Under the pieces are notes generated by a model, which saw only the letters and a program-made list of their open reading frames with translations, had not been told where the DNA came from and made no database searches. This document shows positions 17,157 through 25,126 of a stretch of 64,000 nt of DNA, piece by piece. Position numbers and translations under genes: made by a program. How positions within the stretch are numbered: the stretch's first letter is position 1; every line of letters begins with the position of its first letter. The stretch comes from Raineyella sp. LH-20 (GTDB taxonomy: Bacteria; Actinomycetota; Actinomycetes; Propionibacteriales; Propionibacteriaceae): positions 1,302,001 through 1,366,000 of the forward strand of contig NZ_CP137003.1 of assembly GCF_033110965.1 (NCBI RefSeq). The letters are read 5' to 3'.

Positions 17157-17890
17157 CACTGATCCGTGCTGGGTGAATGGATGAGCATCCGGGTCGAGCC
17201 GATCTCGATCCGGGAGCCTTCGGTGAGGATGGCCTGGGCGACCCGCTGGCCGTTGACGATGATGCCGTTGGTCGAGCCGAGGTCGACGATGGTCACCTGC
17301 TGGTCGTCGCCGGTGCCGGAGACCTTGATCTCGGCGTGCTGGCGGGAGATGCCCGGGTCGTTGATCCGCAGGTCGGCGCTGGTGCCGCGGCCGATGATGA
17401 AGCCGGGCGGGGTGAGCGGGTGACGCATCCCGTTGACCTCCAGCACCAGCCGGGTGCGGTGCAGCGGGGTGGGCGAGCCCTGGCCGGCGGCCGGTGCCGG
17501 CCCGCCGCCGGCTGTCCCGCCGGCCACCGCCTGGGAGACGACGGTGAACTTGCCGGTCGGCAGCGAGGTGTCGAGCTCGTACGTGATGGAGATCGGGCCG
17601 TTGAAGATGTATCCCTGGCTGGACGCGTGCTGCTTGAGCTCGGGGACGATCTCGCGGCTCAACGTCTTGCCGTACGGGGTCAGGCGTTCGTAATCGTGTT
17701 GGGACAGGAAGACAGTGAACTCGTTGGGCACCAGACGGCGGTCGCGGGAAACGACCTTGGCCTCGGCATCGAGCTCCCGCTGCAGGCGGGCGGCGATCTC
17801 CACCGGCTGCACGTCGCCCTTGAAAGCGCGGGCGAAGGCACCGCTGACGGCACCCTCGAGCTTCCTTTCGAAGCGGTCGAAGACTCCCAC
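17156..17890 (-). CDS. fhaA: FhaA, DUF3662 plus FHA domain protein
   Basis: 244 residues and cytosolic. The N-terminal DUF3662 domain (about 1-120, starting GVFDRFERKLEGAVSGAFARAF) is followed by a Gly/Ala/Pro linker and a C-terminal FHA domain with GRGTSADLRINDPGISRQHA and LGSTNGIIVNG. In mycobacteria FhaA binds phosphorylated MviN (the lipid II flippase) and regulates peptidoglycan synthesis. It is shorter than the mycobacterial protein because the linker is shorter. It is the first gene of the fhaA-fhaB-pstP-rodA-pbpA-pknB-pabA operon. The GTG is preceded by GGAAGGA, and a TAAGAT hexamer about 45 nt upstream may be its -10. Confidence 0.94.
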   Translation of the reverse strand: MGVFDRFERKLEGAVSGAFARAFKGDVQPVEIAARLQRELDAEAKVVSRDRRLVPNEFTVFLSQHDYERLTPYGKTLSREIVPELKQHASSQGYIFNGPISITYELDTSLPTGKFTVVSQAVAGGTAGGGPAPAAGQGSPTPLHRTRLVLEVNGMRHPLTPPGFIIGRGTSADLRINDPGISRQHAEIKVSGTGDDQQVTIVDLGSTNGIIVNGQRVAQAILTEGSRIEIGSTRMLIHSPSTDQ

Positions 17891-18010
17891 CTTCAGTTCC
17901 TTCCGGCCGACGGTAACGGGTATCGCACCTCTGATCTTATGCGTCGGCCGTGGCGGTACGCTGACCGCCGGGCGGGGTGAGCCCCCGGAATCGAGGGTCG
18001 ATCGGCCGAG

Positions 18011-18041
18011 TTGACGGGCCCGGCGGCGGGTGTGCTATGGT
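18011..18041 (+). promoter_or_regulatory. Promoter of tRNA-Leu
   Basis: TTGACG (18011-18016) and TATGGT (18036-18041) are separated by 19 nt. The second is preceded by TG to give an extended -10 (TGCTATGGT). The tRNA begins 44 nt further on. Confidence 0.6.
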
Positions 18042-18084
18042 TCTCCGGTTGCTACGGGCAGGGAGACTTGCTCGGATCACTCTT

Positions 18085-18170
18085 GCGCGAGTGGCGGAAC
18101 GGCAGACGCGCTGGCTTCAGGTGCCAGTGTCCCTTGGGACGTGGAGGTTCAAATCCTCTCTCGCGCACCA
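18085..18170 (+). tRNA. leuT: tRNA-Leu (anticodon CAG)
   Basis: An 86-nt gene including an encoded CCA end. The acceptor stem GCGCGAG pairs with CTCGCGC (18160-18166), followed by ACCA. The anticodon stem CTGGC/GCCAG encloses loop TTCAGGT with anticodon CAG at 18118-18120. The T arm is GAGGTTCAAATCCTC. A long variable arm (TGTCCCTTGGGACG) is present, as in class II tRNAs. M. tuberculosis also has a tRNA-Leu next to fhaA. Confidence 0.96.
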
Positions 18171-18194
18171 ATTGATGCCCTACGGCATCCTGGA

Positions 18195-18222
18195 CGCCCG
18201 GCCTTGGAGGTCGGGCGTTTTT
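18195..18222 (+). terminator. Intrinsic terminator after tRNA-Leu
   Basis: Arms CGCCCGGCC (18195-18203) and GGTCGGGCG (18209-18217) form a 9-bp stem with one G-T pair and a 5-nt loop, followed directly by five T. It is the clearest intrinsic terminator in the window. Confidence 0.85.
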
Positions 18223-19306
18223 CGTCTCGTGATGTCGCGTGTCTCGACTCTGCTGCGTGGTCGGCGTTGTCCGGCTCTTCACGGACGAGGGGGTCGAGGT
18301 CGGGATCCGCCGAGCGTTCGCTCGGGGCACCCGCGGACAGTCGTAACCGCTGGGCCGGGTGGGCCGGCGGACGTGGCGTGGCGCGGGCGGGGGTGCTGGC
18401 TGGGGTGGCCCGGCGGGTGGCGTTGGGGTGGCCGGACCGGGGGTGCGTCGCCTGGGGGTGGCTCGGGCTGGGGTGCGTCGCTTGGGTGGTCGGACCGGAG
18501 CCCTTGCCTGCCAGACCGTACCCGTGGTGTTCATTCCCTCCCGGTCGCCCGAGCGGGAATGAATACGAAGCGTACGGTCTGCTACGCGGCGTACGGTCTG
18601 GGTCGGGGCGCCGCAGGCTTGGCCCAGACGCGGACGAGTGCGCGTGGGCCCGTCGGACGAGCGTTGCCGGGACCTCCGTCATCGGAAGGCCGCACCCCCG
18701 TCCTCCCTCGCCCACTCCCATCCCAATGCGCGGGATGACCGCTAGGACTGGCCGGTTCCTGGGTTCCTTCGAGTCTCCGGGGTTCCCCATCTGCGGGTGA
18801 CTTCGTTGCAGGTTTGCCTCGGTCCCGCGGCTGTGGGCGGGGTGCGTCCTGAAAGGCGCCTCTGGCGGCGTGTGCGTCTGGGTGTGGTGGTCGGTGTGGT
18901 GGTGGGGTGGGCGGCAGCCCTGTATAGCTGTTGCGGGTGGCTGAGGTGGCGTCGGCGTACGCCCTTGCGTGGCGCTCCCGTCGGGATGCCGTCCGGCTGT
19001 GAGGATGCGAGGTGTTCCACATGCAGGGAATGTCCACATTGGCAAGAGTCGAGAATATGGCGTCGGCCACATTGTCCGAGAATCTCGAACCAATCTTCGA
19101 TATGCCTTATCTAATTTTAGCGAGGTGAGGCTTAATTGACTATTTCGGGCGTAGTACGACGCACAGTAAGAGTTAATCCTGAGTTTTCCCTGAATTGATC
19201 TGGTTGACATTGCCCGTCGATTCCATGGAGCCGTCCGGGTGACGGGAACCCTGCCGCCGCGTGGCGGCCGACGTCAGGTCGGACGGACCAGAGGAGAGGG
19301 AGAGAC
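18223..19306. other. About 1.1 kb without a convincing gene, between tRNA-Leu and the secreted PHP gene
   Basis: No reading frame here has a recognisable domain, normal codon bias and a ribosome-binding site together. The left part (about 18360-18500) is G/T-rich with imperfect direct repeats (GGTGCGTCGC twice, about 38 bp apart). The middle holds a 70-bp interrupted palindrome. The right part (about 19010-19200) is the most A/T-rich stretch of the window and carries CCACATTG at 19034 and 19067, each followed by GAGAAT, plus CCACATG at 19017. It may be a long upstream control region or an RNA gene. Confidence 0.6.
18512..18581. repeat. 70-bp interrupted palindrome
   Basis: Outer arms CAGACCGTAC (18512-18521) and GTACGGTCTG (18572-18581) match perfectly, as do inner arms TTCATTCCC (18530-18538) and GGGAATGAA (18555-18563). 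Unpaired 8-nt segments separate them on each side and the loop is 16 nt. A second copy of GCGTACGGTCTG follows at 18589-18600. No T run follows, so it is not an ordinary terminator. Confidence 0.85.
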
Positions 19307-20722
19307 GTGACTCCGTTCCGCAAGGGTGTCATCGCTGCCACCGCCATCACCGGCTCACTGATGCTGGCCGCCATGCCCGGCGTGGCGCACGCCACCACCG
19401 ACTCGATCGACTACGCGATCGACAGCCCGTACGCCGACGTCGACTGGGGCTGGACCCAGTACAAGGCCGGGTTTCACAACCACACCACCGAATCCGATGG
19501 CGGCAACAGCCTGCGCGAGATGATCGACCAGGCGTACGCCCTGGGCTTCAATGTCTACGCCGCCACCGACCACAACTTCCACATGGAGGACTGGGTCGGC
19601 GACTACAAGGAGGGCCCGCTCGGCTCCGGCGAGCAGCCGAAGGCGAACTACTACTACACCCAGGCCGAGGTCGACGCGATGCTGGCCGGTGAGGGCCGGG
19701 ACGGCAAGCCGGGCCTGTTGGGTGTCCCCAACACCGACGAGCAGTCGATCGCCGACCACCTGAACACCTTCTGGACTCCGTGGAACAACTCGGGATCCGC
19801 CACGCTGGAATCGAAGATCGAGCACGTCGACGGGATGACCGGACAGCCCTCCCCGCTGATGCACATCAACCACCCCGGCCGCTACTACGGCGGCAGCACC
19901 ACGAAGCTGGGCCCGAACGGTGAGGATCTCGGCGGGCTGGCGGCGACCGACCCGGCGAAGGTCGCCCGGTACGTCGGCCTGTTCGAGCAGTACCCGGACT
20001 CGCTGGTCGGCATGGAGATCGTCAACAAGGTCAGCGACGGGGACTCCTACTCCGACCGCATCCTGTGGGACAGCGTGCTGGCCGAGACCATGCCCGAGCG
20101 GAACGTCTACGGCTTCAGCAACGACGACGCGCACAGCACGGGCGCCCTCGGCTACGACTACAACCAGCTGCTGATGCCGGAGCTCTCCGAGCAGGCCGTG
20201 CACGACGCCATGACCTCGGGCGCCTGGTACTCCAGCGCCCTGGTCGCCAAGCGTGAGCTCGGCTCCGGCTTCAAGGGTGACCGCACCGAGCCGGCCCCGA
20301 CGATCAGCAGCATCGCCGTCGATCAGACCGCCGACAGCATCACCATCCAGGGTGCCGGCTACCACCGGATCGAATGGATCGCCGACGGCAAGGTGATCGC
20401 CACCGGCAACACCCTCGACCTGGACGACGTCTCGGCCTCGGTGGACAACTACGTCCGCGCCCAGCTGATCGGCGACAACGGCATCTCCTTCACCAACGCC
20501 TTCGGCGTCACCATGAACACCACCGGCAACGACGGTGAGTTCCTCTCCGACAGCGAGGCGGCCCAGGCCGCCGTCGCCTCGGTCGGCCGCACCACCGCCG
20601 CCGTCGAGGTCGTCCGCGCGTTCGGTGCCTCGCAGGGCGCCAAGCGCTTCGATGTCGCGGTGACCACGCCCGAGGGCACCACGATGGTGAAGGTGGACGC
20701 CGTCACCGGCGCCATCCTCTGA
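19307..20722 (+). CDS. Secreted PHP-domain phosphoesterase-like protein with C-terminal PepSY-like domain
   Basis: 471 residues from a GTG preceded by GGAGAGGGAGAG. An N-terminal signal peptide (RKGVIAATAITGSLMLAAMP, cleavage likely after VAHA) directs export. The mature part has PHP-type metal ligands: HNH in AGFHNHTTESDGG, ATDHNFH, a later MHINHPGRY, and NDDAHSTG. The fold usually hydrolyses phosphoesters; exported members are poorly characterised. The last 55 residues (FDVAVTTPEGTTMVKVDAVTG) resemble a PepSY domain. There is no sorting signal or C-terminal membrane helix. An unusually A/T-rich upstream region suggests strong or complex regulation. Confidence 0.78.
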   Translation: MTPFRKGVIAATAITGSLMLAAMPGVAHATTDSIDYAIDSPYADVDWGWTQYKAGFHNHTTESDGGNSLREMIDQAYALGFNVYAATDHNFHMEDWVGDYKEGPLGSGEQPKANYYYTQAEVDAMLAGEGRDGKPGLLGVPNTDEQSIADHLNTFWTPWNNSGSATLESKIEHVDGMTGQPSPLMHINHPGRYYGGSTTKLGPNGEDLGGLAATDPAKVARYVGLFEQYPDSLVGMEIVNKVSDGDSYSDRILWDSVLAETMPERNVYGFSNDDAHSTGALGYDYNQLLMPELSEQAVHDAMTSGAWYSSALVAKRELGSGFKGDRTEPAPTISSIAVDQTADSITIQGAGYHRIEWIADGKVIATGNTLDLDDVSASVDNYVRAQLIGDNGISFTNAFGVTMNTTGNDGEFLSDSEAAQAAVASVGRTTAAVEVVRAFGASQGAKRFDVAVTTPEGTTMVKVDAVTGAIL

Positions 20723-20795
20723 GTCGGCGCTGCCAACACGTCTTGGACCGTACGATCGTGGCCCGCTCCCTGCCCGGGGGTGGGCCACGGTCTTC

Positions 20796-20863
20796 GGTGC
20801 CGGGTGCCGGGTGCCGGGTGCCGGGTGCCGGGTGCCGGGTGCCGGGTGCCGGGTGCCGGGTGC
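20796..20863. repeat. 7-bp tandem repeat, nine copies
   Basis: GGTGCCG is repeated exactly nine times from 20796 to 20858, with a degenerate tenth start. It lies between convergent genes, 74 bp after the PHP stop. Confidence 0.95.
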
Positions 20864-20886
20864 TCGGGCAGGGCGACCGTGGCTGG

Positions 20887-21381
20887 TCAGCGGTCCGCGG
20901 GCCGCTCGTGCTGGGGATCGGTCCGCTGCAGGATCTGCTCGGCGACGGCGGTCAGCTGGGGCACCTGGGCGTCGGTCAGCGCGTCGAACACGTACGTCCG
21001 TACGGCCTCGACATGGCCAGGCGCGGTCCGGACGACGAGATCCCACCCCGCGTCGGTCAGCGTCGCCAGGGTCGCGCGGCGGTCCTCCGGATCGGGCGAG
21101 CGGACCACCAGGCCACGGTGCTCGAGCTTGGCGACGACCTGGGAGAGTCGCGACAGCGAACCCTCGGCGAAGGCGGCGAGCTCGCTCATCCGCCGCGTAC
21201 GATCCGGCGCCTCGGACAGCCCGGCCAACACCATGTACTCGAAGAACCGCAGTCCGGCGTCGCGTCGCAGTTGGCCGTCGAGCGCGGTCGGCAGGCGCAG
21301 CACCACGCCGCCGAGGGCCAACCAGGCACGCCGTTCCTCGGCGGTCAGCCACTGGGGTGCGTTCGTCTGCTCCGGCTCCAT
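20887..21381 (-). CDS. MarR family transcriptional regulator
   Basis: 164 residues. A winged-helix core shows the helix-turn-helix RRMSELAAFAEGSLSRLSQVV, followed by KLEHRGLVVRSPDPEDRRATLATLTDAG, split here only by reading position, which is the classic MarR wing with the DxRxxxxxLT pattern. Flanking helices form the dimer interface. The ligand is unknown. The ATG has no SD, TACGAT lies 6 nt upstream, and a dyad sits just beyond, pointing to autorepression of a leaderless transcript. No obvious target gene is adjacent on the same strand; the divergent side holds the protease gene's 3' end. Confidence 0.9.
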   Translation of the reverse strand: MEPEQTNAPQWLTAEERRAWLALGGVVLRLPTALDGQLRRDAGLRFFEYMVLAGLSEAPDRTRRMSELAAFAEGSLSRLSQVVAKLEHRGLVVRSPDPEDRRATLATLTDAGWDLVVRTAPGHVEAVRTYVFDALTDAQVPQLTAVAEQILQRTDPQHERPADR

Positions 21382-21387
21382 GGGCCC

Positions 21388-21408
21388 ATCGTACGTTAGA
21401 CGTTAAAC
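21388..21408 (-). promoter_or_regulatory. Leaderless -10 element and candidate MarR operator
   Basis: TACGAT (21393-21388) is 6 nt before the ATG at 21381. GTTAGACGTTAAAC (21395-21408), immediately upstream, has dyad symmetry of the form GTT-nn-ACGT-nn-AAC. Binding by the adjacent MarR protein is inferred. Confidence 0.55.
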
Positions 21409-21478
21409 ATTGAAGTAATTCTGGTCCGGTGTGCTGCGTGGCGGCTCGCGGTCGCGTCGCCCTCGCCGCCGTCCCGGC

Positions 21479-22264
21479 TCACTGGCCGGCGGAGGCCTCC
21501 ATGGCACCGATCCAGTCGAGGATGTCGGGGCGGTCGAGGCGCAGCACGCCGGACGAGCCTGCGCAGGCGGGGTTGCGGGTGTAGGAGGTGACGCCGGCGA
21601 TGACGGTGCTGGTGCCGAGGAAGTTCGGACCGCCCGAGTCGCCCGTGCAGGTGCCGCCGGTGTCGGCGTTCGCGGAGAGCAGCATCCCGAAGTCGCCGAC
21701 CTCGGGCATCCCGGTGTTGATCTGGAGCAGGCGCGGGTGGGCGACCCGGCGCGCCACGTCGTCCTGGTTCTTCCAGGACGCGGCCTCAGGGAAGGATGCC
21801 TGCAGGCCGTAACCCACCGAGGTGAAGGTGGTGCGGCCGCCGGGCCGCAGCGCGTCGAGCTGGTCCGCCGCGGGAAGCCGGCCGTACGTCGCCATCGGCA
21901 CGGGGCGATCGAGGATGACGACGCCGACGTCGTGGGTGTAGAACGCGTCGGGGTCGTACGCCGGATGGGCGTACGGCGTCCCTCCGACGGCGCCGGGGCT
22001 CTGCGGGGTGGGGACGGCGTCGAACCACACCGTGGTGTACATCAACTGGCCGCTCGTGCAGTGCCCCGCGGTGAGGAAGACCCGCGCCGAGATCAGCGTG
22101 CCGCTGCACCTCAGCTCGGTCCGGGTCGCGACGTCGTACGTCACCATCATCCCGACGTACGGGTGGTCGTCGCCGTCGAGACTGCCGTGCGTGATGGCAT
22201 GAGCCGGTGAGGCACCCGCCACGAGCAGGAGGCTCGCGAGGAATGCCGTGATGAGTGCGCGCAT
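21479..22264 (-). CDS. Secreted trypsin-like serine protease (S1 family)
   Basis: 261 residues from ATG 22264 (AAGGGG 7 nt upstream). A signal peptide, MRALITAFLASLLLVAGASP with cleavage near AHA, precedes a chymotrypsin-fold domain. The catalytic triad is visible: His in FLTAGHCTSG, Asp in THDVGVVILDRP, Ser in CTGDSGGPNF. Cys pairs in LRCSGT/AGHC and TCTGD/PACAG suggest disulphides of the extracellular enzyme. It has no propeptide of note and no anchor, so it is probably released. The natural substrate is unknown. Confidence 0.9.
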   Translation of the reverse strand: MRALITAFLASLLLVAGASPAHAITHGSLDGDDHPYVGMMVTYDVATRTELRCSGTLISARVFLTAGHCTSGQLMYTTVWFDAVPTPQSPGAVGGTPYAHPAYDPDAFYTHDVGVVILDRPVPMATYGRLPAADQLDALRPGGRTTFTSVGYGLQASFPEAASWKNQDDVARRVAHPRLLQINTGMPEVGDFGMLLSANADTGGTCTGDSGGPNFLGTSTVIAGVTSYTRNPACAGSSGVLRLDRPDILDWIGAMEASAGQ

Positions 22265-22357
22265 GTGGGCCCCTTCGACGTCAGCCGGCCCCATCGGCCG
22301 TGGTACGGCCCACAGTAGAGCGTCGGGGGTCGGGCCCGGACGAGGCGACGAGCGCCC

Positions 22358-23146
22358 TCAGGCGAACTGCTCGACCAGCGGAACGATGTCAGCCACCGAG
22401 GCCAGCACCCGGCTCGGCCGGAACGGGAACCGGGCGATGTCCTCCCGCTGGGTGATGCCGGAGAGCACGAGGATGGTCCGCATGCCGGCCTCCAGGCCGG
22501 AGATCACGTCGGTGTCCATCCGGTCGCCGATCATCACGGTGGTCTCGGAGTGGGCGCCGATCGCGTTCAGGCCCGAGCGCATCATGTACGGGTTGGGCTT
22601 GCCGCAGTAGTACGGCTCGATGCCGGTCGCCTTGGTGATCAGCGCGGCGACGGCGCCGGTCGCCGGCAGGATGCCGTCGGGTGACGGGCCGGTCGGGTCC
22701 GGGTTGGTGGCGATGAACTTCGCCCCGCCGAGGATCAGGTTGATCGCCCGGGTGATCGCCGGCAACGACCAGGCCCGCGTCTCGCCGAGGACCACGTACT
22801 CGGCCTCGGTGTCGGAGAGGATCATCCCCGACTCGTGCAGCGCCGTGGTCAGGCCGGCCTCGCCGAGCACGTACGCCGTCGCCCCCGGCGACTGGTCGGC
22901 GAGGAACGCTGCGGTCGACAGGGCGGAGGTCCAGATGTTCTCCTCCGGCAGGTCGATGCCGCTGCGGGCGAGCCGGGCACGCAGGTCGCGCGGGGTGAAG
23001 ATCGAGTTGTTCGTCAGCACGAGGAAGCGCCGCTCGGTGCGCTTGAGCGCCTCGATGAACTCGGCCGCTCCGGGAATCGCCTGGTTCTCGTGGACCAGGA
23101 CACCGTCCATGTCGGTGAGCCAGCTGTGGACGGGGGTGTCGTGCAT
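22358..23146 (-). CDS. HAD-IIA family phosphatase (NagD-like)
   Basis: 262 residues. Motif I is WLTDMDGVLVHEN, motif II is FLVLTNNSIF, the large C2 cap follows (about 75-190), then the Lys-containing YYCGKPNPYMM and motif IV VMIGDRMDTDVISG. This arrangement is the HAD-IIA (NagD/Pho13) class, which hydrolyses nucleotides, sugar phosphates or 4-nitrophenyl phosphate; the true substrate is undetermined. A GAGGAGGG ribosome-binding site supports the start. Confidence 0.9.
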   Translation of the reverse strand: MHDTPVHSWLTDMDGVLVHENQAIPGAAEFIEALKRTERRFLVLTNNSIFTPRDLRARLARSGIDLPEENIWTSALSTAAFLADQSPGATAYVLGEAGLTTALHESGMILSDTEAEYVVLGETRAWSLPAITRAINLILGGAKFIATNPDPTGPSPDGILPATGAVAALITKATGIEPYYCGKPNPYMMRSGLNAIGAHSETTVMIGDRMDTDVISGLEAGMRTILVLSGITQREDIARFPFRPSRVLASVADIVPLVEQFA

Positions 23147-23347
23147 CGGGCCCTCCTCGGGGCGGCGGCGGATGTCTCCAGCAGTATTCCAGCCGCCCTC
23201 GCGACGCCTTTCGGAGGGGGCGGGTCAGTGCGGGGCCGGGAGCCTGTGTTCCCGGATCCGCCACGGCGGCATACCGTAGAAGCATCAACTATCAGTGGAG
23301 TGTCGATTTCTTGCTGCGGGTCCCACAAGGACCTCGGGAGGTGCACC

Positions 23348-25099
23348 GTGAAGCTCGCCGAACAACTCGTCGCCCAGCTCCGACAGGCCGGCGTCCGACG
23401 GATCTACGGGATCGTCGGAGACTCGCTCAATCCCATCGTCGATGCCGTCCGCCGCTCCGGTGGCTCGGCTGCCGGCGGCATCGACTGGGTCCACGTCCGG
23501 CACGAGGAGGCGGCCGCGTTCGCCGCCGCCGCGGACGCCCAACTCACCGGTGAACTGGCGGTCTGTGCCGGCTCCTGCGGCCCGGGCAATCTGCACCTGA
23601 TCAACGGTCTCTACGATGCGAACCGCTCCGGTGCCCCCGTCCTGGCCATCGCCTCCCACATTCCCAGCCAGCAGATCGGCACCGAGTACTTCCAGGAGAC
23701 CCACCCGGACCGGCTGTTCACCGAGTGCTCGGTCTTCAACGAGCTGGTCACCGACCCGACGGTGTTCCCGCGGCTGGTGGACTCCGCCATGCACCACGCG
23801 ATCGCCGAGCGCGGTGTCGCCGTCCTCACGATCCCCGGTGACGTCGCCGACCGGGACGCGACGGTGCCGACGCCGGCCTGGCATGACGTCCGCGAGGCCA
23901 GCCTGACTCCCGACCCGGCCGCGGTGCAGGAGCTGGCGGACCTGATCAACGCCGCCGAGACGGTGGCCGTCTTCGCCGGCGCCGGCGTCGAGGGGGCGCA
24001 CGACGAGGTGATCGAGCTGGCCGAGAAGATCGCCGCCCCGATCGGGCATTCGCTGCGCGGCAAGGACTTCATCCAGTACGACAACCCGTACGACGTCGGG
24101 ATGACCGGCCTGCTCGGCTACGGGGCGGCGGCCGCGGGGATGGAGGGGGCCGACCTGCTCCTGCTGCTCGGCACCGACTTCCCGTACGACCAGTTCCTGC
24201 CCGACACCCGGACGGCCCAGATCGACCGCAACGCGGCCACCATGGGCCGGCGGACGGGCGTGGACCTGGCCGTGCAGGGCGACATGGTGCCCACCCTGCG
24301 GGCGCTGCAACCGCTGGTCGAGCGGAAGACCCGGCGGGCGTTCCTCCAGGAGATGCTGAAGAAGCACGAGAAGTTGATGACCTCCACGGTCGGGGCGTAC
24401 GCCCACAAGCCGGCCCGCAAGCGCCCGATCCACCCGGAGTACGTCGCGAATCTGCTCGACGAGGTCGCCGCCGAGGACGCGATCTTCACCGCCGACACCG
24501 GCATGTGCAACGTGTGGACCGCGCGCTACATCAACCCGAACGGTCGCCGTCGGTTGATCGGCTCCTTCCTGCACGGGTCGATGGCGAACGCACTGCCGCA
24601 CGCGATCGGGGCGCAGTTCGCCTACCCGGACCGGCAGGTGATCTCGGTGTCCGGCGACGGTGGCCTGGGGATGTTGCTCGGCGAGCTGGTGACCGCGCAG
24701 ATGTACCAGCTGCCGATCACCGTGGTGGTGTTCAACAACTCGACCCTCGGCATGGTCAAGCTGGAGATGCTGGTCGACGGGATGCCCGGATACGGCACCG
24801 ACGTGCCGCCGGTCAGCTACGCGCAGGTCGCGAAGGCCATCGGCTACCACGCCGCCACCGTGTCCGAGCCGAAGCAGATCGAGCCGGCGCTGAAGGCGGC
24901 GCTGGCCCATCGCGGCCCCTCGCTGGTCGAGGTGATCACCGATCCGGACGCGCTGTCCCTCCCGCCGGCGGTGACCGGCGAGCAACTGATCGGTTTCGCG
25001 ACCGCGATGAGCAGGACCGTCCTCAACGGGGGCGCCGGTGAAGTGGTGTCGATGGCCCGCTCGAACATGCGCAACATCCCGCGGAGCTGGAAGCTGTGA
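23348..25099 (+). CDS. poxB: Pyruvate dehydrogenase (quinone) / pyruvate oxidase PoxB
   Basis: 583 residues from a GTG with GGGAGG 7 nt upstream. It is a thiamine-diphosphate and FAD enzyme that oxidatively decarboxylates pyruvate to acetate and passes electrons to membrane quinone. The N-terminal PYR domain has the catalytic Glu in VHVRHEEAAAFAA and CAGSCGPGNLHLINGLYD. A central FAD-binding domain and a C-terminal PP domain follow, with VSGDGGLGML and FNNSTLGMVKLE binding ThDP-Mg. The C-terminal tail (GEVVSMARSNMRNIPRSW) resembles the membrane-binding helix of E. coli PoxB. It is a single gene, with possible promoter sequence around 23270-23300. Confidence 0.93.
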   Translation: MKLAEQLVAQLRQAGVRRIYGIVGDSLNPIVDAVRRSGGSAAGGIDWVHVRHEEAAAFAAAADAQLTGELAVCAGSCGPGNLHLINGLYDANRSGAPVLAIASHIPSQQIGTEYFQETHPDRLFTECSVFNELVTDPTVFPRLVDSAMHHAIAERGVAVLTIPGDVADRDATVPTPAWHDVREASLTPDPAAVQELADLINAAETVAVFAGAGVEGAHDEVIELAEKIAAPIGHSLRGKDFIQYDNPYDVGMTGLLGYGAAAAGMEGADLLLLLGTDFPYDQFLPDTRTAQIDRNAATMGRRTGVDLAVQGDMVPTLRALQPLVERKTRRAFLQEMLKKHEKLMTSTVGAYAHKPARKRPIHPEYVANLLDEVAAEDAIFTADTGMCNVWTARYINPNGRRRLIGSFLHGSMANALPHAIGAQFAYPDRQVISVSGDGGLGMLLGELVTAQMYQLPITVVVFNNSTLGMVKLEMLVDGMPGYGTDVPPVSYAQVAKAIGYHAATVSEPKQIEPALKAALAHRGPSLVEVITDPDALSLPPAVTGEQLIGFATAMSRTVLNGGAGEVVSMARSNMRNIPRSWKL

Positions 25100-25126
25100 C
25101 GCCGACGGCTGGGGTGCTCGTCGGGC

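Noticed and set aside
18085-18170. tRNA-Leu as an integration site for a mobile element
   Set aside because: No second copy of the tRNA 3' end, no integrase and no phage genes were found downstream.
18797-19114. A 105-codon plus-strand frame with an apparent membrane helix
   Set aside because: The hydrophobic part comes from GTGGTG-type simple sequence; no SD, no homologous domain recognisable, and it runs into the A/T-rich control region.
19121-19139. DtxR/IdeR iron box upstream of the PHP gene
   Set aside because: By hand only about 12 of 19 positions match the consensus and the dyad is poor, so it is not reported as a feature.
18149-19210. A 353-codon minus-strand frame across the gene-free region
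   Set aside because: It overlaps the 3' end of the tRNA-Leu gene and the terminator, has no domain, no ribosome-binding site, and His/Thr/Pro-rich sequence produced by G/T-rich repeats.
22835-23347. Long N-terminal extension of the PoxB frame
   Set aside because: The extra 171 residues overlap the HAD-IIA gene antisense and lack PoxB homology; GTG 23348 has a strong SD and matches the family start.
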